From Liquidambar formosana (taxonomy: Eukaryota; Streptophyta; Magnoliopsida; Saxifragales; Altingiaceae), in the NCBI GenBank assembly GCA_039720395.1, contig CM077824.1:24815278-24879277 (forward strand): a stretch of DNA of 64,000 nt, written 5' to 3'. The notes beneath the pieces were generated by a model, which did not search any database, was not told the origin of the DNA, and saw only the letters and a program-made list of their open reading frames with translations. A program made the position numbers and the translations under genes. This document shows positions 22,317 through 35,175 of the stretch, in pieces. The stretch's first letter is position 1, and each line of letters opens with the position of its first letter.

Positions 22317-24450
22317 GACATTCTAGAAATTTGATTTCTGAATTTAAATGACTAATTAGAGCGAATGCAACGTATTCCGAGAATACAAGAGATGTAGAGA
22401 CTCTCATTTAAATGTAACGATTATGACTTGGTTATGAGATGACCAAACCCATCTTTTACTTGGTGAAGTGAATGAGTTACATTTATAATTTGACTATACA
22501 TTGTGATGTATACAGTCATGTAGAGCATGCATTCAATTATTGTAGACTCATCTTAGAATACCATAGCTCAATGGTGAATCTAAGAGAACAAATTGAACCC
22601 TATTAAGATATTGTTTGATCCATGATGAGTTTTACTAATGTATCCATCTAGGATATACTTTAAAATTGCTACATATTGATAATTTAGGGTTCACTCCAGT
22701 TTTGTCCCAATTATATCAGATATGATATGGGAAGAAACCCAACTTAAAGAAGTTAAGGCTTGGGCTTGTGCTACGTTTGTCTGGAAATATAATGTAGACA
22801 ATCTGGAAATAAGGTCAAGTAAGTGTTGAATTGTGGTATATCCTAAAAGTGGTTGGGATAGTATTTCTATTACTCTAATGAACAAAAGTTGTCCATTAGG
22901 ATGATTGCTGGATTTTCTTGAGAAAGAGTTCATTCAAGAAAGATGCAAAAGTAGATAGAATTTACAGAATTGTTTGTAAAGCCACAAACCAACAAAGATC
23001 CAACCCTTGCCCCTATTGAGGCAAAACCTTTAATTACACCACATTCTTTTCATAGATCAAATTGGATATTTCTTTAACATAAGAGAGATATTGTATCTCC
23101 ATTAGAATGTGAAAGAATTGTTCTTTGGTGATAAAGATCACCAAGATAATCCTATTGATTATGATTAGGCGATGTTTGACATCAACTTGAGAAATGACTA
23201 AGAGTCATTAAATCCAATATGGACAGGTAGAGACCTAAAAGGCTTGGCTATTTAAGAATGTTTTCAACATAGGCAAAAAGTTGTCTATAAAGAAACTTGT
23301 TTGATAATAGTTATGCTGAAATCCATTTGGATCTTGTTATCTATAAACACACATTTTGAATATGAGATATGTCAAAAAGGATATAAAGATGTTATATCAA
23401 ATGGTGAAAAACCATAAAAGTGTGTAAGTTATAGAAGTCTATTAATAGACTACAAGGTTCTCATAATTAGAACATCTATAAAGTTGAAGTAATCAAATTG
23501 TTTGATTTCTCTCATTGTATAGATGGACCATGAGTGTATAAAAGGTTAGTGGGAGTACGATCGTTTTTCTTTATCCTAAGTATAGATGACATCCTAATCA
23601 TTATGAATGATATATGAATGACATCCTAATCGTTTTTGTTTTTGGAGAAAAACTAATTCATGAAAGATTTGGCAGAAGCATCCAACAAGATCTATAGAGA
23701 TAGATCATATAGATTGCTAAGTATCTCCAAATCATCAAACATAGTTGAAATGTTGAAGGAGTTCAACATGGAGAATTCTAAGGGAGGTCTGATTTACTTC
23801 AGATAAGAATTCATTATTCAAGGGCATGTGCCCTAGGATAACACAAGTAAGGTTCTTAAAGTGTTAAGAAGCCTTATTCTTCACTATGTATTGAACTTGA
23901 TATCTATTATGTTGTAATTGTTACAAATAGTTGTCAGTCAATTCAAATTTGGAATATTGGATTGTATATGGAAATTGTAAACTCATAGTAGATGGGTATA
24001 TGGATTTGGATATAATCCATATGGGGTATATTTTATATATTCACTTTAGTTGGTGAAATATTTAATGGAAAAACTGTATGAAAGATACAGTGGATTCCAT
24101 TATTAAGGGTGAATTAACTGTCACATTGTCTAGGAGACTGTTTGGATCTATAAGTTCATTTAGAACTTGGAGTTGTTCCTTCCATTGAGTTGCCCACACC
24201 TTGTTTTGTGACAACAATGGGTCTATAGCTCAAGTATAGGAATCACGGTCTCATCAAAAGTCCAAACTCATAGAGTGACAATTCCAAGTGATTAGAGGAA
24301 TCATTGGAAGAGGTAATAGATACATTATAGAAGATATTATCTACATAAGTTTTTGTAGACCTACTGACTAAAGCTTTAAAACATAATTGGTTATGTCTAA
24401 GACCAACATCTTGAGAAGATAGGTATGCGATACATGGTCGATTGGCTTTA
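22317..24450 (+). pseudogene. Decayed pol of Copia-A (right part)
   Basis: Continuation of the Copia-A gag-pol remnant after Copia-B, matching 46900-48978 of Copia-E. It ends with the RNase H tail (VDLLTKAL encoded near 24355-24380) before the PPT. Frames are broken throughout, with the same lesions as B, C and E plus private ones. Confidence 0.85.
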
Positions 24451-24465
24451 GTGCAAGTGGGAGAT
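24451..24465 (+). promoter_or_regulatory. Polypurine tract of Copia-A
   Basis: GTGCAAGTGGGAGAT directly before the LTR start TGTTAGG at 24466; it establishes plus orientation. Confidence 0.9.
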
Positions 24466-26019
24466 TGTTAGGATTATGCCCTAGAGCCAATCATAGAGAT
24501 GATTGTTTAGGGATTAGGAACAATCATTTGATTTCATTTATGTATGTCACATTTATTATTGATTTAATAAAAGGGCTTATTCTATTATGTTTATATGCAT
24601 CATTTATATTTACATAATATGTCCATGGAGTTAGAGTTGAGAATATAGAATTACAAAGAGTTGTAATTTTGAGACTATAGATATATCTCTGTACTAAACT
24701 CCTTAAGCATTCCTAGTTGAAGGTTCACTATGATGGATAGTAATGAACCATAGGACTAGCACTTGTTAGGTTGACTCTATAGGAGGATAGCTAGTCTCAA
24801 GCTATTTGTGTGGAGACACTACAACCAACAAGTGGGTGCCTATTATAAGAATAGGTACACTGAATGTGACCAAAGATATGAGATAAACTGAATGGAGTTT
24901 TATCCTACCTGTTAATCAGTTTCTCATTGTTATAGTGGTACAAGTAATCCTTAGACCTGAGACACCATAGTTGCCTTATGCATGTAGCTTTAGAAGTTTG
25001 ATAACACTAAGTGCAGATCCTATTCAGGGATCTGCAAAGGTGTTCATTGGCCCTACTGCTCTGTGTATGAAGGCATGTGAGTGATCAACAAGGGATCCAT
25101 CACTCTCAGGAAAAAGAGAGAGAATGTCTTATATAGCATTCATAATATAACTCATTAAATCCATGGCCATGGTAGGATGAATATGAAAAGAGTTTCATGA
25201 GTTCATCTATGAGTTGATATCTATGAATGAGTATAAAGTAATTGAACTAGGGACTTGACAGACTTCCATGTCCTATTAGTTCAATTGGAGACATTGTGTT
25301 GAAGGAAGGATGCAATTGTAACCTATAAACTATAACAGAAGGGTTCTTTGTAAATGACTATTCACCTCATTAAGGACCACACCATGATCCATATGCTAGG
25401 TGTTACTCATGGTTAGTAGAAGCCCTAATTGATATAAGTGAGTTATAATCAATTAGGGAATTGGAAGGAGTTCCAATTAGACCCTAAATGGAAAGAGTTC
25501 CATTGTGCACACCTCGTGCTATTCCTACTACTTAATGATGTGAACCCAATGGGTCACACACTGATCATGCAAGAAGGGCTTTAAAGTCTATGAGAGAAAG
25601 GGTTTTAGTGAATAAAGAATAGTTCTTTATAGGCCTATTTGTATTTGATACAAATAATAGGGGTTAATGTGCAATTAAGTGTAATTACACATAACCCTAT
25701 TAGGGTTTCTTCCCCATGGCCAGCCCCCTTTAGTGGGCTGCCTATATAAGTCACACTTATGTGTGACATGGCATAATAGGCTTGCACAATAAACCCTAGC
25801 CGTCCAGCCCCTTGGAGGCTCTCTTCTCTCTTTCTCTCTTCTCCACCTCTAGCAACAACAAGGAAGAAGAAAGAAAAGGCTTGAAGCTCTAGCTAGGTGT
25901 GGATACCGTTGGAGGCAGCACACTTGGGCTGCTCATTCACCGCTGTCCGGAGTGGAAGCTTGGAGCAAAACGGAGAAGACAAAAATCCTGTAAGTGTTCT
26001 AACCCTCTTCGTAGTTAGG
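24466..26019 (+). repeat. Copia-A 3' LTR, truncated
   Basis: About 1554 bp of plus-oriented LTR. It matches the family up to CGTAGTTAGG, then switches to the inverted LTR of Copia-D, so the last 105 bp or so are missing. The TATA box is at 25742-25750 with GTCACAC/GTGTGAC at 25750-25767. It shares several variants with the D 3' LTR and some with the solo LTR at 38977 (for example AATTACACTTA in place of AATTACTCTTA, seen on the complementary strand). Confidence 0.9.
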
Positions 26020-27670
26020 AATCGAACAAGAGGGAAAAATACAAAGGCGGAATATAAAAATTTTTCCTACGATTCCCAATCCCATGAATCTAACTATGCA
26101 TAACACAAAATCAAACCCTAACTACGAAGAGGGTTAGAACACTTACAGGATTTTTGTCTTCTCCATTTTGCTCCAAGCTTCTACTCCGGACAGCGGTGAA
26201 TGAGCAGCCCAAGTGTGCTGCCTCCAACGGTATCCACACCTAGCTAGAGCTTCAAGCCTTTTCTTTCTTCTTCCTTGTTGTTGCTAGAGGTGGAGAAGAG
26301 AGAGAGAGAGAAGAGAGCCTCCAAAGGGTTGGACGGCTAGGGTTTATTGTGCAAGCCTATTATGCCATGTCACACATAAGTGTGACTTATATAGGCAGCC
26401 CACTAAAGGGGGCTGGCCATGTGGAAGAAACCCTAATAGGGTTATGTGTAATTACACTTAATTGCACATTAACCCCTATTATTTGTATCAAATACAAATA
26501 GGCCTATAAAGAACTATTCTTTATTCACTAAAACCCTTTCTCTCATAGACTTTAAAGCCCTTCTTGCATGATCAGTGTGTGACCCATTGGGTTCACATCA
26601 TTAAGTAGTAGGAATAGCACGAGGTGTGCACAATAGAACTCTTTCCATTTAGGGTCTAATTGGAACTCCTTCCAATTCCCTAATTGATTATAACTCACTT
26701 ATATCAATTAGGGCTTCTACTAACCATGAGTAACACCTAGCATATGGCTCATGGTGTGGTCCTTAATGAGGTGAATAGTCATTTACAAAGAACCCTTCTG
26801 TTATAGTTTATAGGTTACAATTGCATCCTTCCTTCAACACAATGTCTCCAATTGAACTAATAGGACATGGAAGTCTGTCAAGTCCCTAGTTCAATTACTT
26901 TATACTCATTCATAGATATCAACTCATAGATGAACTCATGAAACTCTTTTCATATTCATCCTACCATGGCCATGGATTTAATGAGTTATATTATGAATGC
27001 TATATGAGACATTCTCTCTCTTTTTCCTGAGAGTGATGGATCCCTTGTTGATCACTCACATGCCTTCATACACAGAGCAGTAGGGCCAATGAACACCTTT
27101 GCAGACCCCTGAATAGGATCTGCACTTAGTGTTATCAAACTTCTAAAGCTACATGCATAAGGCAACTATGGTGTCTCAAGTCTAAGGATTACTTGTACCA
27201 CTATAACAATGAGAAACTGATTGACAGGCAGGATAAAACTCCATTCAGTTTATCTCATATCTTTGGTCACATTCAGTGTACCTATTCTTATAATAGGCAC
27301 CCACTTGTTGGTTGTAGTGTCTCCACACAAATAACTTGAGACTAGCTATCCTCCTATAGAGTCAACCTAGCAAGTACTAGTCCTATGGTTCATTACTGTC
27401 CATCATAGTGAACCTTCAACTAGGAATGCTTAAGGAGTTTAGTACAGAGATATATCTATAGTCTCAAAATTACAACTCTTTGTAATTCCATATTCTCAAC
27501 TCTAACTCCATGGACATATTATGTAAATATAAATGATGCATATAAACATAATAGAATAAGCCCTTTTATTAAATCAATAATAAATGTGACATACATAAAT
27601 GAAATCAAATGATTGTTCCTAATCCCTAAACAATCATCTCTATGATTGGCTCTAGGGCATAATCCTAACA
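26014..27670 (-). repeat. LTR at the 3' end of Copia-D
   Basis: About 1657 bp, essentially full length, but its outer bases are fused into LTR-A. On the internal side it follows truncated RT sequence rather than a PPT. By sequence it groups with LTR-A, not with the D 5' LTR. Confidence 0.9.
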
Positions 27671-30305
27671 CTAGCATCCTTTTAGATCTATCTCTATAGA
27701 CCTTTATTCCCAGAATATAGGATGCTTCTCCCAAATCTTTCATGGAGAAATTCTGTGAAAGCCACTCTTTCACTTTTGATAACGTTTCTACTTTATTCCC
27801 GATAAGTAGAATGTCATCAACATATAGGACCAGGAAGGTAATCGCACTCCCACTAACTTTCTTGTACACACATGGTTCATCCATATTCTGTAGGAAACCA
27901 AACGATTTGATTGCCTCATCGAATCGGATGTTCCAGCTTCTAGAAGCTTGTTTGAGTCCATAAATGGACCGCTGTAGCTTGCACACTTTGTGGTCCTCAC
28001 CACTGGATGTAAAACCCTCAGGTTGCTGCATATAAAGGTCTTCCTCAATGTTTCCATTAAGGAAAGCGGTCTTTACATCCATTTGCCATATCTCATAATC
28101 GTAGTGCGCAGATATAGCTAACAAGATCCTAATGGACTTAAGCATAGCCACTGGCGAGAAGGTTTCCTTATAGTCAATACCATGTCTTTGTCGGTAACCT
28201 TTTGCCACTAGCCTAGCATTGTAGGTCTCTACCTTTCCATCTGAGCCTATCTTCCTTTTGAAAATCCATTTGCAGCCAATAGGTACTATACCTTCTGGTG
28301 GATCAACTAAAGTCCAGACTTTGTTGGAATACATCGAGTCCATTTCAGATTTCATAGCTTCCAGCCATTTGTTCGAATCAATATCCGAAATCGCCTGTCC
28401 ATAAGTAGTAGGGTCATCTGGGTGTTCTCTATCACCAAGGAACAATTCCTCTGCATTATGGTTGAGAAATCCATATCTCTCAGGTGCAACAGATACCCTA
28501 CTCGATCTACGGAGAGGTTGTGGTACATTAGTGGGTTCTGTCTCATCAGGGACAGGGGTGGGATCACTGTCGGTTTGTGTCTCATCAGACAATTCTTTGA
28601 GTTCTATTTTCCTGTTATTGCCTCCTTCTTGAATAAACTCTTTTTCAAGAAAGACTGCAAACTTACTAACAAACACCTTTTGTTCATCAGGATAATAGAA
28701 ATAATATCCTAAACTCTCTTTAGGATATCCCACAAACCTACATTTAATTGATCTTGATTCTAACTTGGTTGCATCATGTGTCTTTACATATGCAGTGCAA
28801 CCCCATACCTTAATATGTTTAAGGCTTGGTGCTCTCCCTTTCCATATCTCATACGGTGTCTTAGGGACAGATTTGGTTGGGACTCTGTTCAACAGGTACG
28901 CGGCAGTTTCCAGGGCATGTCCCCAGAAGGACAATGGTAAATCAGTGTAACTCATCATGGACCTAACCATATCCAATAAGGTTCTATTCCTCCTTTCTGA
29001 CACACCATTAAGCTGTGGTGTTCCAGGAGGTGTCCATTGAGATAGAATGCCCGCTTGAACAAGATGATCTAAAAACTCACCAGTTAAATATTCTCCTCCT
29101 CGATCCGATCGAAGAGCTTTAATACTTTTACCAGTTTGTTTCTCTACTCCATATCTGAATTCTTTGAACTTTTCAAATGCTTCAAATTTGTACTTCATTA
29201 AGTACACATACCCATACCTAGAATGATCATCGGTAAAGGTTATAAAGTAAGAGAAACCTCCACGAGCATGTATGCTCATAGGACCACATACATCACTATG
29301 TATTAATCCTAATATGTCTGCAGCTCTCTCACCGTGACTGGTGAAAGGTGACTTGGTCATTTTACCTAGTAAACAAGATTCACAAGTTGGAAAGGGCATA
29401 GAAACCAATGGACCCAATTGTCCATCCTTACACATCTTGTTAATCCTATTCTCACTGATATGACCTAGTCTCAAGTGCCAGTCATATGCGGAGTTTTCTT
29501 CATCTCTTGTTCTTTTGGGTTTGTCTGCATTCAATTTAGAACTATCATGCTCTATGCAATTAACATTTGCAATAAAGTTTAGAAAATAAAGGCCATTCAC
29601 ATAAACTCCAGAAGTAATGAACTCTTCATTTTTAAATAAAGAACATTTATTCTCCTCAAAAACAAACCTAAATCCTTGTTTAGATAATACTGAAATAGAA
29701 ATAATGTTTCTTATAACTTCTGGAATATAAAGACAGCCTGATAATTCTAAACTACTCCCACTAGGCAAAGTCAAGCAGCAAGTCCCCACGGCTAATGCAG
29801 CAACGTTTGCTCCATTTCCCACTCGTAGGGTTACTTCTCCTTTACTCAGCCTTCTGCTTCCCACTAGGTCTTGCATGGAATTACAAATATGAGAACTCGC
29901 ACCAGAATCTAGTACCCAAGTGGAAGCAGAACTAACACTCATGTTAGTCTCAAGTATAAGAGCATAATCCATACCTTCCGAAGGTTGGTTCTTCAGAGTA
30001 TCTAGATACTCTTGGCAGTTACGTTTCCAATGCCTATCTTTGCCGCAGTAAAAACAGATCCCTTTACCTTTCCTCTTCCTTTGGGTACTCTTACCCTTTC
30101 TTATTCCCTTGCCTTTAGGCTTGAGCATAGAATTGGAAGCAGGAACTTCAACCCATTCATCACATTCAAGCAAGAACTCTTTGCCATACAACTCTTGTAT
30201 GTGGACAAATATCTCGGGTGCACTTCCCATGGACTCGTATTGCTTCTTAAGCTCAGGACTTAGAGACACCATCATATAGCATCTCGTCATAAGATCATCA
30301 TCCAT
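27519..30305 (-). CDS. Copia gag-pol polyprotein (Copia-D), RNase H missing
   Basis: Open frame of 928 codons. Visible domains in order: gag CCHC zinc knuckle (C84, C87, H92, C97), aspartic protease with D-S-G at 133-135, integrase zinc finger H277/H282/C308/C311, integrase core D338, D401, E437, and reverse transcriptase about 647-878 with YVDD at 828-831. Together these would package RNA, process the polyprotein, copy RNA to DNA and integrate it. From about residue 879 the frame runs into LTR sequence, so RNase H is lost and the tail is spurious. The frame opens at an internal Met; homology continues upstream to 30497 past a stop. This is the only readable Copia pol here, but as it stands it is defective. 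Confidence 0.93.
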   Translation of the reverse strand: MDDDLMTRCYMMVSLSPELKKQYESMGSAPEIFVHIQELYGKEFLLECDEWVEVPASNSMLKPKGKGIRKGKSTQRKRKGKGICFYCGKDRHWKRNCQEYLDTLKNQPSEGMDYALILETNMSVSSASTWVLDSGASSHICNSMQDLVGSRRLSKGEVTLRVGNGANVAALAVGTCCLTLPSGSSLELSGCLYIPEVIRNIISISVLSKQGFRFVFEENKCSLFKNEEFITSGVYVNGLYFLNFIANVNCIEHDSSKLNADKPKRTRDEENSAYDWHLRLGHISENRINKMCKDGQLGPLVSMPFPTCESCLLGKMTKSPFTSHGERAADILGLIHSDVCGPMSIHARGGFSYFITFTDDHSRYGYVYLMKYKFEAFEKFKEFRYGVEKQTGKSIKALRSDRGGEYLTGEFLDHLVQAGILSQWTPPGTPQLNGVSERRNRTLLDMVRSMMSYTDLPLSFWGHALETAAYLLNRVPTKSVPKTPYEIWKGRAPSLKHIKVWGCTAYVKTHDATKLESRSIKCRFVGYPKESLGYYFYYPDEQKVFVSKFAVFLEKEFIQEGGNNRKIELKELSDETQTDSDPTPVPDETEPTNVPQPLRRSSRVSVAPERYGFLNHNAEELFLGDREHPDDPTTYGQAISDIDSNKWLEAMKSEMDSMYSNKVWTLVDPPEGIVPIGCKWIFKRKIGSDGKVETYNARLVAKGYRQRHGIDYKETFSPVAMLKSIRILLAISAHYDYEIWQMDVKTAFLNGNIEEDLYMQQPEGFTSSGEDHKVCKLQRSIYGLKQASRSWNIRFDEAIKSFGFLQNMDEPCVYKKVSGSAITFLVLYVDDILLIGNKVETLSKVKEWLSQNFSMKDLGEASYILGIKVYRDRSKRMLVLGLCPRANHRDDCLGIRNNHLISFMYVTFIIDLIKGLILLCLYASFIFT

Positions 30306-30497
30306 GCGCTTCTGATAAGCGTCTTTCTCTTGCCGAGTTGCAGCCTCAGTAGGAGCATTGGGAAGTGGACTTTAAAGTGCATAGGTAATATTTTCAGAAT
30401 TCAAAACGATTTTTAAATTCCTTAACCAATCAAGATAATTAGGTCCAGTTAAACGGTTGGTTTCCAAAATGTTGGATAACGGGTTGCGGTGAGCCAT
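30306..30497 (-). pseudogene. Amino-terminal gag of Copia-D with in-frame stop
   Basis: In the frame of the main polyprotein, 64 codons upstream, beginning MAHRNPLSNILETNRLTGPN, the typical Copia gag start (N-P-L-S-N-I-L, L-T-G-P-N, W-x-R-N-L). One TAA at 30372-30374 interrupts it. Apart from that stop, gag through RT is a single continuous frame. The start codon at 30495-30497 aligns with the ATT seen in A, B, C and E. Confidence 0.85.
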
Positions 30498-30668
30498 TAC
30501 GGTGATCTACATACAGAAAATTAAACAGAAAATTAGATTTCATTTTTAATCCATAATGATCGGGTCTTTAATCATATGGTACCTCCCACTATTTTATCAA
30601 ATTCCATACACCCTCTGATGGAATTCGGGAATCTCATTCCTAATGGGGATTGGAGTCCCACTGTGACC

Positions 30669-30886
30669 TAGAAGCCTCACATGTTAGTTTCTTGACTTCT
30701 AACCCACAGTAAGAAGACAACTCTTTGTCTATTGCTTCATAAGCAAGTTCCAATCGTTTTGCCTCTAGGGTACATACTCCTCACATGTTAGTTTCTTGGA
30801 ATACTTCCCTAGTTAAGTTAAGCCCATCATTCACACAGGTATGTTTCACCAAATATATACCTCACATGTTAGTTTCTTGGTATATA
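30669..30886 (-). promoter_or_regulatory. Three stem-loops with a constant loop (Copia-D leader)
   Basis: The block is retained in the most diverged copy. TAGAAGCC/GACTTCTA (30669-30676 with 30694-30701) and TATATACC/GGTATATA (30854-30861 with 30879-30886) enclose the same 17-nt loop. The middle hairpin has changed bases in its arms (ATACTCC here, ATACACC in C) while the loop is unchanged. Confidence 0.75.
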
Positions 30887-31271
30887 CCAGCTTAGGCACC
30901 CCATGATATCTACATATGTGATAGTTTCAAGTAATGTCTTTAATATGGGTAGCTCCTACATGTCTGCAGCCAGGTACCCACATTAAGGGACGTTAGATGA
31001 TCCTATAATGATGGAAGGCAATGAAGAATCCATTCCCTAATGTATTCTCCATTTCCAACTTAATATTAAAATAGAGGGGTTTTTAAGGGTCTCATCAAAT
31101 TAACATACATCTCATGCATATAAATAAAAAATTGAACAGCATAAAATAATAATAATCCACTTATCGATATTAGTCCCTAAGAAGAGACATATAATGATCT
31201 ATGGATTTGGAGCTATCACTATTAATCTCATTAAAAGCTCCCACTATGATGATTATGGACTTTGAGAGAAT

Positions 31272-31577
31272 TCAATCCAAGCCAATAGATTGAATCCAAG
31301 GTCTAAGGTGGGTGTAGGTGATCGTAAAATAACACATTCGAAACATGCATGCTGTCTTGAAACACTTCTTTAAGCTTTCAAGTCCTTCAATCTGCTCCCT
31401 TGGCTTGATGGTCTCCACTATTGGCTTGTTGGGCTCTATCATGCTTCTTTGGTCCACCATGCTCCTTAGTGCGCTCTCGATTACATAACATTTACATAAT
31501 TTAAAGAAAGGGATACATAAGGGGAATGTGGGGTACATAAGAGAATGATAGAGAGAGAGGGAGAGGGAAGGTGGCAT
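31272..31577 (-). CDS. Short sense ORF in Copia-D leader, frame-shifted extension (101 codons)
   Basis: Starts like the other leader ORFs (MPPSLSLSLYHSLM) and stays similar to about residue 42. A small deletion then moves it into an overlapping frame that runs further, ending HLRPWIQSIGLD. That second frame is also open in Copia-E (45122-45313). The switch argues against a conserved protein, or means that the real product uses the longer frame. Family unknown. Confidence 0.25.
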   Translation of the reverse strand: MPPSLSLSLYHSLMYPTFPLCIPFFKLCKCYVIESALRSMVDQRSMIEPNKPIVETIKPREQIEGLESLKKCFKTACMFRMCYFTITYTHLRPWIQSIGLD

Positions 31578-33509
31578 GCAAGCCCCAAATAAATTACATC
31601 ACCTTAATAAAATTACAACTCTTGTAAATAATAACATCCCATTCATAAGACGGCCAATCACAATTGGTTTAAAGGGTATAGTCCATAATCATCATCCAAA
31701 CACATACATACAATCTCATTGCATAATGTAAAGAAAAACTGTAAGCATTAAAACATATGGGCATTATGGTAATTCTCTTGAATGATTTACATTAATCTCA
31801 TTAATGCATCCTAATCTTATTAGGTATTAACAAAAATATCCAGAATTAAATAAAGTCTTAACATTTAAGACATCTTAGTTCCAATTAATCAAATTAATTT
31901 AAACATATAAAGTTTCCTAAAATAACTCTAATATCCAATATTAGGGTTTCCTTAATTAAACAAATCAATTTCATTTAATTAAGAATTTCCAGATTTTAAT
32001 TTAATCCCCAATTGTATTTTAAACCATTTAAAACATTATAAAATTAATCAATATTAATTAAATAATTAACATGGGAGTTAAATAAAATCATTTAAATGAT
32101 GAATTAGTGTATTAGGGTTTCCTAAAACCCTAAACCCTAAACGCATAACCCTAAACCCTAAATGCAAGCCCTAATCATTAAATTCCTTATGATTGGTCAT
32201 TTAATGTCCAATCATTAAAACCCTAGGTTCATGTGGTATTTAATAAAAGGGATTAGGGTTTAATTAATGCCAAATAGGGTATTAATTACCCTTAATTAAT
32301 TATACTAATTAGGGTTTCCAAAACCCTAACCCTAGACATCATTTATGGTATTAATTATGCCCTAACAATTAATAACCATGATTGGTCATTTAATGACCAA
32401 TCATTAACTCTTAATAAAGGTAATTAATATTCCAATTAGGGTTTTAATTAATGCCATAATGAAATTAGGGTTTCATCATTAACTCAAAATTAGGGTTTCA
32501 TCCTTAACTCTATGCAGCCGTCACAACCAGGGGGCTGCCTGAGCTTGGCTAGGCTGCCATGGCCACCAACGACTGGGGAAGGCCATGGCCAGCCATGGGA
32601 GAACATCCTAGGAGTGTGGGACAAGCCTCTGGACACGTGAGGAGTGGTGGAAGTGGCTGCCATCATCAAAAACAATCAGGGTTTCCAAAACCCATTGCTG
32701 GAGTCATTGTTGCAGACCTTGAAGGTCACAATAGCTTCTAAAACCTTATCAATTCGATTCCTCCATTGAAACCAGCTTTTGTATCATGTCCCTACATGAA
32801 ATACTAAGCTTCTAGAAGAGGTTTGGATGATCGAATCATCACCAATTGTTCTAAACAATTAAAACAACAGTATGCTGCCCAGAATTTGACAGCATACTGT
32901 CCATGGTCAGAAATTGATTTAAAACCCAGCAAGATGAATGAATTAGGCTACCAAACAAATTTTCCCAGTATCCTACATGTCTTAGGAAACTAATGCAATT
33001 GGTTTCATGCAATTTGGAGTTCCCTAACTCAAGTTCTAATCAAAACTCCATTGATGACTTTTCTGCAGAGAAAATCTGCTATGCTGTTCATGAAAAATTT
33101 TCAAACTTTTTGAATCTTTTTCCATCAAAACCTTTTTGAAACTTAAAGAAAATCATATACACATGATATATAATGATCCTACAATGGATTTGCATCAAAA
33201 ATACAGAAGCTTTGATTTAATTTAATTGCAAGAACCTCTGGGTTCTAAAACCCAGATTCGACCCTCTTCAGAAAACCCAGTTTTCCTTTTTCTTCTTCTT
33301 CCAATTCAAACCCTATACAACCTTTGCATCAATGGTTACCCTTAACCATGATTTAGAACAGGAGTAGAAGAAGAATAGACCTAGGGTTCCAAACCCTAGG
33401 TTCGGCCAGAGAGAAGAACAATTCTGCAGTAAAAATTCTCCAGATTTTTGAATCATTCAACTACACCATAAATTCCAGCCCATATGTATTTTGTATTATG
33501 CATAATCAT

Positions 33510-33522
33510 GGCTCTGATACCA
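33510..33522 (-). promoter_or_regulatory. Primer-binding site of Copia-D (initiator tRNA-Met)
   Basis: Minus-strand TGGTATCAGAGCC one base from the 5' LTR. Confidence 0.95.
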
Positions 33523-33523
33523 C

Positions 33524-35175
33524 TGTTGGGAATCATACAAGAGGGAAAAATAGAAGTGCGGAATATAAAAATTTTCCCTTTGATTCCACAGCCCATGAAT
33601 CTAACTATGCATATACAAAATCAAACCCTAACTATGAAGAGGGTTAGAACACTTACAGAATTTTTGTCTTCTCCTTTTTGCTCCAAGCTTTGATTCCGGA
33701 CAGTGGTGAATGAGCAGCCCAAGTGTGCTGCCTCCAATGGTATCCACACCTAGCTAGAGCTTCAAGTCCTTTCCACCTTTTCCTTGTTGTTGCTAGTGAA
33801 GGAGAAGAGAGGAGAGAGAGAGAGGGAGGCTGGAAAATCTGGACAGCCCCTTGGGATTTCAACTTGTGATGATGTCACACATCATAGTGTGACTTATATA
33901 GTCCACACTAAGGGGGCCGGCCCTAGGGGGAAACCCTATTAGGGTGTGATGCAATTTCTCTAAATTGCACAATAACCCCTATAAATTATATCAAATATAA
34001 ATAGGCCTCAAAGAACTATTCTTTATGCACTCATACCCTTTCTCTCATAGACTTTAAAGCTCATCTTGCATGATCAGTGTGTGACCCATTGGGTTCACAT
34101 CATCAAGTAGTAGGAATAGCACGAGGTGTGCACAATGGAACTCTTTCCATTTAGGGTCTAATTGGAACTCCTTCCAATTCCCTAATTGATTATAACTCAC
34201 TTATATCAATTAGGGCTTCTACTAACCATGAATAACACCTAGCATATGGTTCATGGTGTTGTCCTTAATGAAGTGAATAAGATCTAACATAGAACCCTTC
34301 TGTTATAGTTTGTAGGTTACAATTGCATCCTTCCATTTACACAATGTCTCCAATTGAACTAATAGGACATGGAAGTCTGTCAAGTCCCTAGTTCAATTAC
34401 TTTATACTCATTCATAAATATCAACTCAATGATGAACTTATGGAAACTCCTTTCCATATCCACACTGCCATGGCCATGGACTGAATGAGTTATATTATGA
34501 ATGCTATATGAGACATTCTCTCTCTTTTTCCTGAGAGTAATGGATTCCTTGTTGATCACTCACATGCCTTCATACACATAGCAATAGGGCCAATGAACAC
34601 CTTTACAGACCCATGAATAGAATCTGCACTTAGTGTTATCAAACTTCTAAAGCTACATGCATAAGGTAACTATGGTGTCTCAGGTCTAAGGATTACTTGT
34701 ACCACTATAACATTGAGAAACTGATTGACAGGCAGGTTAAAACTCCATTCAGTTTATCTCAAATCTTTGGTCACATTCAGTGTACCTATTCTATTAATAG
34801 GCACCCACCTGTTGGTTGTAGTGTCTCCACACAAATAGCTTGAGACCAGCTATCCTCCTATAGAGTCAACCTAATAAGTGCTAGTCCTATGGTTCATTAC
34901 TGTCCATCATAGTGAACCTTCAACTAGGAATGATTTAGGAGTTTAGTACAGAGATATATTTACAGTCTCATAATTACAACTCTTTGTAATTCAATATTCT
35001 CAACTCTAACTCCTTGGACATATTATGTAAATATAAATGATGCATACAAACATAATAGAATAAGCCCTTTTATTAAATCAATAATAAATGTGACATACAT
35101 AAATGAAATCAAATGATTGGTCCTTTATCCCTAAACAATCATCTCTATGACTGGCTCTAGGGCATAACTCTAACA
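33524..35175 (-). repeat. Copia-D 5' LTR (divergent)
   Basis: 1652-bp LTR with many substitutions and indels relative to the others, most visible in 33760-33960. The TATA box (33893-33901) and flanking inverted repeat GTCACAC/GTGTGAC (33874-33893) are nevertheless intact, although the spacer changed from 4 to 6 nt. The right edge CTCTAACA adjoins Gypsy-1 protease. Confidence 0.93.

Larger units (their letters stand above)
24466..27670. repeat. Large inverted repeat formed by two LTRs
   Basis: LTR-A (24466-26017) and LTR-D (26118-27670) are inverted copies of about 1.55 kb separated by about 100 bp. The switch is at 26014-26019, where GTTAGG of the first meets GTTGGG of the second, i.e. at microhomology. 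Neither flank shows a target duplication, so this is a rearrangement rather than an insertion. An assembly artefact is possible. Confidence 0.85.
30498..33509 (-). other. Copia-D leader
   Basis: About 3 kb of leader, diverged from B and C but with the same landmarks: hairpin triad (30669-30886), short ORF region (31272-31577), telomere-like repeats near 32110-32165, CCAAT palindromes, and the PBS-proximal block, here with a different stretch around 33185-33330. No gag-pol homology. Confidence 0.85.
26014..35175 (-). mobile_element. Copia-D: minus-strand element with readable gag-pol, chimeric 3' end
   Basis: Order in plus coordinates: 3' LTR 26014-27670, gag-pol 27519-30497, leader 30498-33509, PBS 33510-33522, 5' LTR 33524-35175. 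It lacks the RNase H coding end and the PPT: RT sequence joins LTR directly at 27670/27671. The 5' LTR has diverged far more than the 3' LTR, so the 3' LTR probably came from a younger copy. The right flank GGTGG (35176-35180) lies in Gypsy-1 protease; the matching left flank is absent. Confidence 0.9.

Noticed and set aside
26014..27670. Independent solo LTR with target duplication at the end of Copia-D
   Set aside because: Flanks GTAGT/TTAGG on the left and CTAGC on the right do not match, so a clean insertion is not supported.
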